NCBI RefSeq assembly: GCF_900187015.1
Contig: NZ_LT906479.1
Location: 558,001 to 622,000, forward strand
Length of the DNA: 64,000 nt
Source of the DNA: Serratia ficaria
Lineage (GTDB): Bacteria; Pseudomonadota; Gammaproteobacteria; Enterobacterales; Enterobacteriaceae
Reading direction: 5' to 3'
A model generated the notes under the pieces. It was not told the origin of the DNA and did no database searches. It worked only from the letters and a program-made list of their open reading frames with translations. The translations under genes and the position numbers were made by a program. Positions 55,981-64,000 of this stretch are shown here, in pieces; the first letter of the stretch is position 1; each line of letters begins with the position of its first letter.

Positions 55981-57549
55981 TTATTTGCTGACGCGATCGT
56001 AGTAGACCATGTCGGCGTTCAGCCCCTGCCGGTAGCCCTTGACGTTGTCGCGCAGCACCACTTCGGTCTTGGCCTGGTCGATAAACACGTACGGCGAGCT
56101 GCGCTGCAGCTCTTGCTGCATGGCGGCATACAGCGCGCTGCGCTTGGCCGGATCGGCTTCGGCCACCGCCGCCAGCGTCTGCCGGTTCAGCTGTGGGATC
56201 CGCCAGCCGTTCAACCCGGCGACCGTGCTGGCCTTGCCGTCGTTGTAGGCGAAGGCGCTGGCGTTGGAGTGGGCGTCGAAGTAATCCGGGATCCACAGGC
56301 GGATCGCCGCCTGATGCTGCTTGGCGCGCACCCGCGAATACACCTGGCTGCCGGCGGCCGGCAGCAGCTCCACCTTCACGCCGGCGGCGGCGAAGCTGGC
56401 CTGCAGCGCCTGGGCGATGGTGATGAACGGCGGCTTGTTCTCCACGTCCAGCGTGAAGGACGCGTCGCTGATGCCGGCCTTGGCCAGGATCGCCTTGGCC
56501 CTGGCCGGATCGAAGCTGAACGGGTTGGTTTCCAGCGCGCCCGGCAGCCCGACCGGCAGGAAGCTTTGATGCACGAAGTACTGGCCCTTCAGCAGATCCT
56601 GGGTAATGCCCTGATAATCGATCAGGTAGCGCGCCGCTTCCCAGAAGGCCGGGTTGTTCAGCAGCGGGTTGGCGCCGTTGCCGGTGTTGAACACCAGGTA
56701 GTTCTGCTCGGCGGACGGGATCTCCAGCACCTTAACGCCCGGTTGGTTCTTCAGCGTGTCGGTCTGGTCGGCGCCCAGCTCGCGCGCGATGTCGGCGTCG
56801 CCCTGCTGGATCAGCAGGCGGCGGGTGGCCGGGTCCGGCACGTTTTTGATGATGATGCTCTTCAGCTGCGGCTTGTCGCCCGGCGAGCCTGGGTTGGCGT
56901 CCAGCACGATCGCCTGATGCGGCTGGTAGACGCGCATCTTGAACGGGCCGCTGCCGGCTGAGTGCATTTTCAGCCAGGCGTTGCCGTAGTCGCCGTCTTT
57001 AACGTTGGCCAGCGCCGCTTTGCTGTCGACGATCGAGGCGATCGGCGTAGAGAGAATGTTCAGCGCCACCGCCGGGCTGACGTCGGCGCTCCAGCTCAGT
57101 TGGATCGTATGCGCGTCGATCTTCTTCAGCTGCGCGTCGATATTGTCCGGCTGCCAGCCGAGCACGTTGAGGATAAACGCCGGCGACTTGTTCATTTTCA
57201 CCGCGCGGCCGTAGGAGAAGATCACGTCGTCGGCGGTCAGCGGATTGCCGGAGGCGAACGCCGCCTGCGGGCGCAGCTTCACCGTCAGGGTTTTCGCCGC
57301 GGCGTCGCTTTGCCAGCTCTCCGCCAGCACCGGCGCCACCTTGGCCGGGTTATCGCGATCCGCCTGCACCAGCCGCTGATACAGGCTCGGCACCGTCTGG
57401 ATGCTGGAGAGTTCGTTGGCTTCCGCCGGATCGAGGCTGACGATGTCATCCAGCGATTGCACCACCACCAGGGTGTTCGGCGGGGTCGCGGCCGGTGCGG
57501 CGGCGGGCAGGGCGGCAAGCATTAACAGCGGCAAGATTTTGGTTTTCAT
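55981..57549 (-). CDS. ABC transporter solute-binding protein, family 5 (DppA/OppA type)
   Basis: A 522-aa periplasmic protein with a signal peptide ([20 protein letters not shown]) and the family-5 fold, including [20 protein letters not shown] and [20 protein letters not shown]. Such proteins bind peptides, glutathione, nickel or similar ligands. The start at 57549 gives a clean signal peptide; the frame extends ten codons further. No permease or ATPase genes are adjacent, so it is an orphan that must work with a transporter elsewhere. Ligand unknown. Confidence 0.88.
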   Translation of the reverse strand: MKTKILPLLMLAALPAAAPAATPPNTLVVVQSLDDIVSLDPAEANELSSIQTVPSLYQRLVQADRDNPAKVAPVLAESWQSDAAAKTLTVKLRPQAAFASGNPLTADDVIFSYGRAVKMNKSPAFILNVLGWQPDNIDAQLKKIDAHTIQLSWSADVSPAVALNILSTPIASIVDSKAALANVKDGDYGNAWLKMHSAGSGPFKMRVYQPHQAIVLDANPGSPGDKPQLKSIIIKNVPDPATRRLLIQQGDADIARELGADQTDTLKNQPGVKVLEIPSAEQNYLVFNTGNGANPLLNNPAFWEAARYLIDYQGITQDLLKGQYFVHQSFLPVGLPGALETNPFSFDPARAKAILAKAGISDASFTLDVENKPPFITIAQALQASFAAAGVKVELLPAAGSQVYSRVRAKQHQAAIRLWIPDYFDAHSNASAFAYNDGKASTVAGLNGWRIPQLNRQTLAAVAEADPAKRSALYAAMQQELQRSSPYVFIDQAKTEVVLRDNVKGYRQGLNADMVYYDRVSK

Positions 57550-57723
57550 CGATGTGTATCCCCTGAAGGCGCCAGGCATGGCGCCGAGAAGTGTTTGTTA
57601 TCGTTGTTTTTCGCATCAGAGTAGAAGCTTAGCCCTAGGTTGGCAAAGGTCTAGCGGTTATTTGATATGCCGGGAATTGCCTGGGCGCATTGGGGAAGGT
57701 TGCCGGAAGGGCGGAGGGGGGCA

Positions 57724-57749
57724 GGGAGCGCGATGTCGCCTGCGCTCCC
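57724..57749 (-). terminator. Hairpin after argI
   Basis: GGGAGCGC and GCGCTCCC form an 8-bp stem with a 10-nt loop, 36 bases past the argI stop codon in the leftward direction. It is a likely terminator though lacking a long U-run. Confidence 0.55.
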
Positions 57750-57784
57750 CGTTGCCTTTGCGTGACGCGCCCCGGCAATAGGTT

Positions 57785-58804
57785 TTAAATCGTGTCGCTG
57801 AGGGTGGCGACCAGCACCGCCTTGATGGTGTGCAGCCGGTTTTCCGCCTGATCGAACACCACGCTGTGCGGCGATTCGAACACCTCGTCGGTGACCTCCA
57901 TGCCGCCGTGCAGGCCGTACTGTTCCGCCATTTGCTTGCCGAGGGTGGTCTGGTCGTCGTGGAAGGCCGGCAGGCAGTGCAGGAACTTGACGTTCGGGTT
58001 GCCGGTCAGCTTCACCATCGCCATGTTGACCTGATACGGCTTCAGCAGCGCGATGCGCTCGCGCCAGGTTTCTTTCGGCTCGCCCATCGACACCCATACG
58101 TCGGTATACAGGAAGTCGGCGTCCTTCACCCCTTCGGCGATATCTTCGGTCAGGGTGATCTTGGCGCCGGTGCGCTGCGCCAGCGCCCGGCACTCGGCCA
58201 CCAGCTCCGCCTGCGGCCAGCAGGCCTTCGGCGCCACCAGCCGCAGATCCATGCCCGCCAGCGCGGCGGCCTCCAGCAGGGTGTTGCCCATGTTGTTGCG
58301 CGCGTCGCCGACGTAGGCGAACTTCACCTGGTTCAGCGCCTTGCCCGGCAGCTGCTCCTGCACCGTCAGCAGGTCCGCCAGCAGCTGGGTCGGGTGGAAC
58401 TCGTCGGTCAGCCCGTTCCACACCGGCACGCCGGCGTGGTTGGCCAGGGTTTCCACCAGCTGCTGGCCGTAGCCGCGGTACTGAATGCCGTCGTACATGC
58501 GGCCCAGCACCCGGGCGGTGTCCTTCATCGACTCCTTATGGCCGATCTGGCTGCCGCTCGGGCCGAGGTAGGTCACCTGGGCGCCCTGATCGAATGCGGC
58601 AACTTCGAAAGAGCATCGGGTGCGGGTCGAGTCTTTTTCGAAGATGAGCGCGATGTTTTTGCCCTGCAGCCGGCGTTTTTCCCGGCCCTGCCGCTTGGCC
58701 TGCTTCAGATCGGCCGCCAACGCCAGCAGCGCCTGCAGCTCCGCGGGGGTGAAATCCATTAACCTCAGAAAGTGACGTCTGTAGAACGGGTTGCTGGTGC
58801 TCAT
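57785..58804 (-). CDS. argI: Ornithine carbamoyltransferase
   Basis: ArgI joins carbamoyl phosphate to ornithine to give citrulline in arginine synthesis. The 339-aa product has the carbamoyl phosphate loop STRTR (59-63) and the ornithine-site HCLPAFHD. The start [15 protein letters not shown] is chosen because the longer frame would run through the ARG boxes. Divergent from rraB with paired ARG boxes between. E. coli has two copies (argF, argI); this position next to rraB and pyrBI corresponds to argI. Confidence 0.95.
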   Translation of the reverse strand: MSTSNPFYRRHFLRLMDFTPAELQALLALAADLKQAKRQGREKRRLQGKNIALIFEKDSTRTRCSFEVAAFDQGAQVTYLGPSGSQIGHKESMKDTARVLGRMYDGIQYRGYGQQLVETLANHAGVPVWNGLTDEFHPTQLLADLLTVQEQLPGKALNQVKFAYVGDARNNMGNTLLEAAALAGMDLRLVAPKACWPQAELVAECRALAQRTGAKITLTEDIAEGVKDADFLYTDVWVSMGEPKETWRERIALLKPYQVNMAMVKLTGNPNVKFLHCLPAFHDDQTTLGKQMAEQYGLHGGMEVTDEVFESPHSVVFDQAENRLHTIKAVLVATLSDTI

Positions 58805-58826
58805 TGCCGGATGTCCTGATTGTTTA

Positions 58827-58865
58827 ATTGAATTAAAATTCACTTTATATGTATGAATATTCAAT
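58827..58865. promoter_or_regulatory. Paired ARG boxes (ArgR operator) for argI
   Basis: Two 18-bp sequences, ATTGAATTAAAATTCACT and TATGTATGAATATTCAAT, are separated by exactly 3 bp, the standard ArgR hexamer operator. The first matches the consensus fully; the second differs at two positions. Confidence 0.9.
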
Positions 58866-58966
58866 TTCAACCCCGAGGGAGAAATCTTTCACGTTTATCG
58901 TGGAAGCAATGTCGGCGCTGTGTGAAAATAGAAGGAATAAAGGCCATTTGACTTGAGGATATAGGC

Positions 58967-59395
58967 ATGGCAAACCGCGAATTGCTGGAAGAACAACGTG
59001 AAGAGACCCGCCTGATCATCGAAGAACTGCTGGAAGACGGCAGCGATCCGGACGCGCTCTACACTATCGAGCACCATCTCTCCGCCGAGAAGTTTGAAGT
59101 TCTGGAGCAGGCCGCCGTTGAAGCCTTCAAGCTGGGCTACGAAGTGACCGACGCCGAAGAGCTGGAAGTGGAAGACGGTTCACTGGTGATGTGCTGCGAC
59201 GTGATCAGCGAAGTCGGCCTGAACGCCGAGCTGATCGACACCCAGGTCGAGCAGCTGGTGGCGTTGGCGGAACGCTGCGGCGTCAACTACGACGGCTGGG
59301 GCACCTACTTTGAAGATCCGAACGGCGAAGACGACGGCGAGGATGACGAAGACGGTGACTTCATCGACGAAGACGACGACGGCAAACGCCACTAA
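58967..59395 (+). CDS. rraB: RraB, regulator of RNase E activity
   Basis: RraB binds the scaffold of RNase E and changes degradosome composition and activity. The 142-aa product begins [20 protein letters not shown] and ends in a highly acidic tail (residues about 115-140, mainly Asp and Glu). GAGG precedes the start. Divergent from argI as in E. coli. Confidence 0.95.
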   Translation: MANRELLEEQREETRLIIEELLEDGSDPDALYTIEHHLSAEKFEVLEQAAVEAFKLGYEVTDAEELEVEDGSLVMCCDVISEVGLNAELIDTQVEQLVALAERCGVNYDGWGTYFEDPNGEDDGEDDEDGDFIDEDDDGKRH

Positions 59396-59437
59396 TTAAC
59401 CCTGCGGGCCGGCTCTCGTCGGCCCCTGATAAACGAC

Positions 59438-60202
59438 ATGACATACCGATCCCTGTTAGCCCCGATTTTAAACTTCCTGCACTGCGAAACCCCAGATGCC
59501 TGGATCGACGCCGCGCGCCGCCCGGAAAACCTGCAGCTGCTGCTGACCGACCATATGGTGTGCGAGCTGAAGGCGGCGCAGACCGGCATGTGGCTGATCC
59601 GCCGCTACGTGGCGGACAAAGAGAGCGGCGACGCGCTGCTGGCGTTGCTGCGGCCCTACGAGGCGTTTCTGCACGAGGCGCAGGGCGTGCCGGAGGCGTT
59701 GTTCCGGCAGGGCCAGTTCACCCGCAAAATCCTGCCGAAAAACGGCTCGGCCTACGGCCAGGATCTGGCGGATAAAATGGTGTTGTTGATCAAAGAAGAG
59801 CTGCATCACTTCTCGCAGGTGCTGGAGATCATGCAGGCGCGCGGCATCGCGTACCGCAAGATCACCGCCAGCCGCTACGCCAAGGGCATGATCCGCGAGA
59901 TCCGCACCCACGATCCGGCCACGTTGATCGACAAACTGATCTGCGGCGCCTACATCGAGGCGCGATCCTGCGAGCGCTTCGCCAGGCTGGCGCCGCATCT
60001 GGACGACGAGCTCAACCGCTTTTACGTCTCGCTGCTGCGATCCGAAGCGCGCCATTACCAGGATTACCTGCAGCTGGCGGAACAGATCGCCGGCGGCGAC
60101 ATCAGCGAACGGGTGGCGCATTTCGGCCGCATCGAAGCCGAGCTGATCCTGGCGCCGGACAGCGAGCTGCGCTTCCACAGCGGCGTGCCCGCCGCCGCCT
60201 GA
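59438..60202 (+). CDS. miaE: tRNA-(ms2i6A37) hydroxylase MiaE
   Basis: MiaE is a di-iron, oxygen-dependent enzyme that hydroxylates the isopentenyl group of ms2i6A37 in tRNA. The 254-aa product has ferritin-like helices with metal ligands in EELHHF, EARSCERF and RSEARHYQDY. E. coli lacks it, while Salmonella and many enterics have it at this rraB-adjacent site. Confidence 0.94.
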   Translation: MTYRSLLAPILNFLHCETPDAWIDAARRPENLQLLLTDHMVCELKAAQTGMWLIRRYVADKESGDALLALLRPYEAFLHEAQGVPEALFRQGQFTRKILPKNGSAYGQDLADKMVLLIKEELHHFSQVLEIMQARGIAYRKITASRYAKGMIREIRTHDPATLIDKLICGAYIEARSCERFARLAPHLDDELNRFYVSLLRSEARHYQDYLQLAEQIAGGDISERVAHFGRIEAELILAPDSELRFHSGVPAAA

Positions 60203-60218
60203 TTGCCCGGGCGCTCGG

Positions 60219-61826
60219 TTATTGCGGGGCGCCCAGCAGCAAATCCACCGCCTTTTCCGCCAGCATGATGGTCGGCGCATTGGTGTTGCCGCTGGTCACC
60301 TGCGGCATCACCGAGCAGTCGATCACCCGCAGCCGTTCAAAACCGTGCACCCGCAGCTGCAGATCGGTCACCGAGTCCTGCGGCGACGGGCCCATGCGGC
60401 AGCTGCCCACCGGGTGATACACCGTCTTGCAGAAGTTGCGCACGAACGCCTCCAGCTGCGCCTCGTCGCGGGTCCATTCCGGCTGCGGCATCAACAGGTC
60501 TTTGATCAGCGGTTTCAGCGCCTCGGTCTGCAGGAAACGCAGGCCGAACTTCACCGCGCGCACGCTGCCGGCCAGATCCTCCGGGTGGCCGAGGTAGTTG
60601 GCCTGCAGCTTGACCGGATCGGCCGGGTTGCGGCTGCGCAGCTGCACCTCGCCGCGCGCCTTCGGCTGCAGATAGCCGACCTTCAGCGTGAAGCCGTGGA
60701 TATTCGGCAGCGGCTCGCCGGGCACGTCGTCCCAGCTGTCGAGCAGCGGCAGGAAGTGGATCTGCACGTCCGGCCGGCCGTCGCCCAGGCTGTCGCTGAA
60801 GGCGGCGCCTTCCAGCACGTTGGAGCTGAGCACGCCGCTGCGGAACGCCAGCCACTGCGCGCCGTGGCCCAGCGCCTGCAGGCCGCGATCGGCGCCGAAC
60901 AGGCTGATCGGCTCGCGGGTGCTGACGTTGATCGACATATGCAGGTGATCGTGGAAGTTCTTGCCGACCGGCAGATCCGCCCGCACCTCGATGCCCAGCT
61001 GCTGCAGGTGTTCGCGCGGGCCGATGCCCGACAGCATCAGCAGCTTCGGCGAGCCGACCGCCCCGGCGCTGACGATCACTTCCCGCGTGGCCTGCGCGCC
61101 GACCTCGGCGCCGCCGTTCTGGCTGTAGACCACGCCGGTGGCGACGTTGCCGTCGAAGGTCAGCCGGTGCACCAGCGCGTTCAGCTTCACCACCAGCCGC
61201 CGCTCGTCGCGCACCGCCTTCAGGTAGGTGCGGGCGGTGCTGGCGCGCTCGCCGTTGCGGGTGGTGGTCTGGTAGAAGCCGACGCCGTGCTGGCTGTCGC
61301 CGTTGAAGTCGTTGCGGTAGGGCAGGTTCAGCTCCTGGCCGGCGCGGATAAACGCCATGCTGAGCGGGTGGCGGTAGCGGTTCTCGCTGACCGGCAGCAG
61401 CCCTTCGCCGCCGTGATAGCCGTCGGACAGGCTTTCGTTGGCCTCGGCGCGCTTGAAGTAGGGCAGCAGGTCCTGATAGCCCCAGCCGGCGCAGCCGTAG
61501 CGCTCGGCCCATTCGTCGTAATCCTGCCGCTGGCCGCGGATGTAGATCATGCCGTTGACCGAGCTGCTGCCGCCCAGCACCTTGCCCTGGGCGATTTGCA
61601 TGCGGCGGTTGTTGGCGTGCGGCTCCGGCTCGGTCTCGTACGGCCAGCTTTTCTTGGCGATGATCTTCGCCACGCCGGCCGGCATTTTGATAAACAGGTT
61701 ATTGTCGTCGCCGCCCGCCTCCAGCAGCAGCACCCGCGCCTGGGTGCGGCGGATCAGCTGCGCCGCCAGCACGCAGCCGGCGGAACCGGCGCCAACGATA
61801 ATGTAATCAAATGAGTTTTCCGACAT
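60219..61826 (-). CDS. GMC-family FAD oxidoreductase (choline/alcohol dehydrogenase-like)
   Basis: A 535-aa flavoprotein with the N-terminal FAD loop DYIIVGAGSAGCVLAAQL, GMC signature 1 (GKVLGGSSSVNGMIYIRGQ) and the C-terminal catalytic His/Asn region (HPVGSCRMG, GNTNAPTIMLAE). It resembles BetA, but betB, betI and betT are not adjacent, so the alcohol oxidised is uncertain. The start at MSENSFDYIIV is preferred. A perfect 18-bp palindrome lies 68 bases upstream. Convergent with miaE. Confidence 0.85.
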   Translation of the reverse strand: MSENSFDYIIVGAGSAGCVLAAQLIRRTQARVLLLEAGGDDNNLFIKMPAGVAKIIAKKSWPYETEPEPHANNRRMQIAQGKVLGGSSSVNGMIYIRGQRQDYDEWAERYGCAGWGYQDLLPYFKRAEANESLSDGYHGGEGLLPVSENRYRHPLSMAFIRAGQELNLPYRNDFNGDSQHGVGFYQTTTRNGERASTARTYLKAVRDERRLVVKLNALVHRLTFDGNVATGVVYSQNGGAEVGAQATREVIVSAGAVGSPKLLMLSGIGPREHLQQLGIEVRADLPVGKNFHDHLHMSINVSTREPISLFGADRGLQALGHGAQWLAFRSGVLSSNVLEGAAFSDSLGDGRPDVQIHFLPLLDSWDDVPGEPLPNIHGFTLKVGYLQPKARGEVQLRSRNPADPVKLQANYLGHPEDLAGSVRAVKFGLRFLQTEALKPLIKDLLMPQPEWTRDEAQLEAFVRNFCKTVYHPVGSCRMGPSPQDSVTDLQLRVHGFERLRVIDCSVMPQVTSGNTNAPTIMLAEKAVDLLLGAPQ

Positions 61827-61893
61827 GACAGCTCTCCGTGCGCGATAGGGATGCTGGCAGAGTAACGCAGGGAGGAAGGTGGTCAATTTGCGA

Positions 61894-61911
61894 TCGTTAA
61901 TTTATTAACGA
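61894..61911. promoter_or_regulatory. Perfect palindrome upstream of the GMC oxidoreductase
   Basis: TCGTTAAT-TT-ATTAACGA has two perfect 8-bp arms in an AT-rich stretch 68 bases before the start codon. It is a likely operator, perhaps for a TetR/BetI-type repressor; none is encoded nearby. Confidence 0.5.
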
Positions 61912-62005
61912 ACTTCACATTAAATTTGCCTCGTTGATTTTAAGCTCAGTTTATCTGCTTGAAAAACGAGGTTATCGCGAATTTTTCCGATTGATGTTCA
62001 TGTTA

Positions 62006-62035
62006 ATGAAAAAGGGGCGCGGCAGGCTGCGCCCC
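62006..62035 (-). terminator. Intrinsic terminator of yjgM
   Basis: Leftward, GGGGCGC and GCGCCCC (7 bp, 8-nt loop) are followed by UUUUUCAUU, 20 bases after the stop codon. Confidence 0.85.
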
Positions 62036-62054
62036 CGTTGAACGCGCCCTGCGC

Positions 62055-62558
62055 TTACAGGGTTTTCAGCATGGTGACTTCGCAGTCGACGTGGCCGGTG
62101 GCGCCCATGGCGTGGCCGATGTGCTCGAAGCCCAAATGCTCATACAGCCCGACGGCCTGCGTCAGGCTGGCGGTGGTTTCTAAATAACAACGGCGGAAGC
62201 CGTGCTGGCGGGCGAAGTCCAGCGCCTGCAGCGCCAGGCGTTTCGCCAATCCCTTGCCGCGCAATATCGGCAGGAAATACATTTTCTGCAGTTCGCAAAC
62301 GTCGTCTTCGCCGCCCTGCAGCGGCGCAACGCCGCCGCCGCCGGCGATCCGGCCGTCGACCTCGATCACCCAGTAAGCGCTGCGCGGCAGGCTGTAGAGC
62401 TGATACAGGGCGTCCAGGTTGGGATCGGAGACGGTATAGCCTTTATCCGCCGTCAGGCCATGCTCGGCGGAGACTTCGCGAATGACGTTAGCAATAGCGG
62501 CATTGTCTTCAGCCGTTATTGGGCGCACCAGAAAACGCACTGGGGTTGCTGTTGTCAT
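62055..62558 (-). CDS. yjgM: GNAT-family acetyltransferase YjgM
   Basis: A 167-aa acetyltransferase-fold protein very similar to E. coli Yjg[42 protein letters not shown] (acetyl-CoA loop) and [11 protein letters not shown]. The start at MTTATPVRF gives the family length, with GCGAG seven bases before it; an ATG 15 bases upstream (62573) is possible. Substrate not settled. Position between miaE and valS fits E. coli, minus yjgN. Confidence 0.9.
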   Translation of the reverse strand: MTTATPVRFLVRPITAEDNAAIANVIREVSAEHGLTADKGYTVSDPNLDALYQLYSLPRSAYWVIEVDGRIAGGGGVAPLQGGEDDVCELQKMYFLPILRGKGLAKRLALQALDFARQHGFRRCYLETTASLTQAVGLYEHLGFEHIGHAMGATGHVDCEVTMLKTL

Positions 62559-62702
62559 GTTTACACTCGCCATAAATTAACAGAGACCTGGTTTATTTTT
62601 ATCGCAGCGCGAAACGCGCCGGGTTTATTTCCCGGCGGCGTCCATGCGGCATTCATGAGTACTTTGTAATAACACTGAAGCTGGGCCAGACGCAACGGCG
62701 AT

Positions 62703-62733
62703 AAAAAAACAGCGGGGAAATCCCCGCTGTTTT
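62703..62733 (-). terminator. Intrinsic terminator of valS
   Basis: Leftward, AAAACAGCGGGG and CCCCGCTGTTTT form a 12-bp stem with a short A/T loop and a following T-run (TTTTTTTAT). Confidence 0.93.
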
Positions 62734-62757
62734 CAACCGTTGGCGCAAGCCGGCAAA

Positions 62758-63999
62758 TTACAGCGCGGCGATGGTCGCCTGCTGTTCCTGCAGCTTCACC
62801 TTGCCTTCCTTGCAGGCCGCCAGACGGTCGCGCTCTTTGGCGACCACCGCTTCCGGCGCGCGCGCCACGAAGCCTTCGTTGGCCAGCTTGCCTTCGATGG
62901 CGGCGATTTCCGCATCCAGCTTGCCCATCTCTTTCGCCAGACGCGCGATCTCGGCGTCTTTGTCGATAAAGCCGGCCATCGGGATCAGCAGCTCGGCGCC
63001 GTCCACCAGCTTGGTGACGGAGACCGGGCCTTTCTCACCGGCCGGCAGCGGCGCGATGGAGGACAGGCGCGCCAGGCGGGCGATGAAGCTCTGGTTTTCC
63101 TGCAGGCGGCGCTGGGCGTCGGCGCTGCAGTTGCGCAGCAGCACGTCCAGCTGCTTGCTCGGCGCGATGTTCATCTCGGCGCGAATGTTGCGCACCGCGG
63201 TGATCGCCTGCTTGATCCACTCCAGATCGTTCAGCGCCTGCTCGTCTTCCAGCGCGGCGTCGTAGGCCGGGAACGGCTGCAGCATGATGGTGTCTGCGGC
63301 GCTGCCGGTCAGCGGCTTCACGCGCTGCCAGATGGTCTCGGTGATGAACGGAATGATCGGGTGCGCCAGGCGCAGCAGCGCTTCCAGCACGGTGATCAGC
63401 GTGTGGCGGGTGCCGCGCTGTTCCGCTTCGCTGCCGTTGCTCACCACCGGCTTGGTCAGCTCCAGGTACCAGTCGCAGAACTGGTTCCAGGTGAATTCGT
63501 ACAGAATGTTGGCCGCCAGATCGAAGCGATAGGTGTCCAGCGCTTCGCGGTAGGCTTTCACCGTGCGGTTGAATTCGGCCAGGATCCAGCGGTCCGCCAG
63601 CGACAGCACTTTATCGCCGCCGTTGAAGCCGCAGTCATGCTCTTCGGTGTTCATCAGCACGAAGCGGCTGGCGTTCCACAGCTTGTTGCAGAAGTTGCGG
63701 TAGCCTTCCAGGCGCTTCATGTCCCAGTTGATGTCGCGGCCGGTCGAGGCCAGCGCCGCCAGGGTGAAGCGCAGGGCGTCGGTGCCGTGCGGCTCGATGC
63801 CGTTCGGGAACTGCTTCTCGGTGCGCTTGCGGATTTTCTCCGCCAGCTGCGGCTGCATCATGTTGCCGGTGCGTTTTTCCAGCAGGTCTTCCAGCGAGAT
63901 GCCGTCGACCATGTCCAGCGGATCGATGACGTTACCCTTGGACTTGGACATCTTCTGGCCTTCGTCGTCGCGGATCAGGCCGGTCATGTAGACGGTCTT
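62758..63999 (-). CDS. valS: Valyl-tRNA synthetase, 3' part (5' end outside window)
   Basis: ValRS charges tRNA-Val. The frame runs off the right edge, leaving the C-terminal 413 codons: the KMSKS signature ([14 protein letters not shown]), the anticodon-binding domain, and the C-terminal coiled coil (about the last 70 residues, [19 protein letters not shown]). The catalytic HIGH half and the editing domain lie outside. No disruption is visible. Confidence 0.97.
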   Translation of the reverse strand, partial: KTVYMTGLIRDDEGQKMSKSKGNVIDPLDMVDGISLEDLLEKRTGNMMQPQLAEKIRKRTEKQFPNGIEPHGTDALRFTLAALASTGRDINWDMKRLEGYRNFCNKLWNASRFVLMNTEEHDCGFNGGDKVLSLADRWILAEFNRTVKAYREALDTYRFDLAANILYEFTWNQFCDWYLELTKPVVSNGSEAEQRGTRHTLITVLEALLRLAHPIIPFITETIWQRVKPLTGSAADTIMLQPFPAYDAALEDEQALNDLEWIKQAITAVRNIRAEMNIAPSKQLDVLLRNCSADAQRRLQENQSFIARLARLSSIAPLPAGEKGPVSVTKLVDGAELLIPMAGFIDKDAEIARLAKEMGKLDAEIAAIEGKLANEGFVARAPEAVVAKERDRLAACKEGKVKLQEQQATIAAL

Positions 64000-64000
64000 G

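Overview
The window is a high-G+C enterobacterial chromosome segment. Gene content and order point to Serratia, most likely the S. marcescens complex; this rests on recalled protein similarity and synteny, not on a search. Order is mostly E. coli-like (infB-rbfA-truB-rpsO-pnp-nlpI-yrbN-deaD; yhbW, ubiVUT, yhbSQP, yraR, yraQ; nrdDG; treRBC-mgtA; pyrBI-argI-rraB-miaE-yjgM-valS). Accessory blocks sit between these conserved pieces.

Layout. 1-9.6 kb: translation and RNA-metabolism block, with infB cut by the left edge. 9.6-14.6 kb: yedE-yedF sulfur/selenium-type genes, a divergent XRE regulator/MFS pair, and yhbW. 14.8-18.1 kb: an HlyD-type adaptor with two ABC-2 permeases but no ATPase, preceded by a possible 16-codon leader ORF. 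18.3-19.7 kb: an AT-richer, convergent EsaR/EsaI-type quorum-sensing pair. 20-24.6 kb: ubiVU and ubiT (oxygen-independent ubiquinone synthesis), yhbS, yhbQ, yhbP and yraR. 24.6-32.9 kb: a C-P lyase phosphonate operon, phnFGHIJKLMN, then a hexapeptide-repeat transferase, then phnP, with no phnCDE importer, placed between yraR and yraQ. 33.1-34.9 kb: yraQ and a RelE/ParE-type toxin-antitoxin module. 34.9-37.9 kb: anaerobic ribonucleotide reductase nrdDG behind a dense control region. 37.9-39.4 kb: a LysR regulator and a divergent flavodoxin-fold oxidoreductase. 39.4-46.9 kb: treCBR and mgtA with an mgtL leader. 47-53.4 kb: a periplasmic GH20 hexosaminidase facing a four-gene Anbu protease/ATP-grasp/alpha-E/transglutaminase operon. 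53.6-64 kb: ridA, pyrBI with a pyrL attenuator, an orphan solute-binding protein, argI, rraB, miaE, a GMC oxidoreductase, yjgM and valS, which is cut by the right edge.

How it works together. A low-oxygen theme recurs. nrdDG, ubiUV and ubiT each have an FNR-like site placed 41.5 bp upstream of a start point inferred from a recognisable -10 element. Leader control is unusually readable: pyrL with a classic attenuator and a UTP-sensing start sequence; mgtL with mutually exclusive stems upstream of mgtA; an RNase III-type stem ahead of a TTG-initiated pnp; paired ARG boxes before argI; a perfect TreR operator before treB; and paired NrdR boxes plus DnaA boxes before nrdD. Two ERIC elements and a smaller palindromic element occupy intergenic gaps.

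The best candidates for less-described biology are the Anbu/ATP-grasp operon, the ATPase-less exporter locus, the three-copy complementary motif in the mgtA leader, and the DnaA boxes in the nrdD leader.
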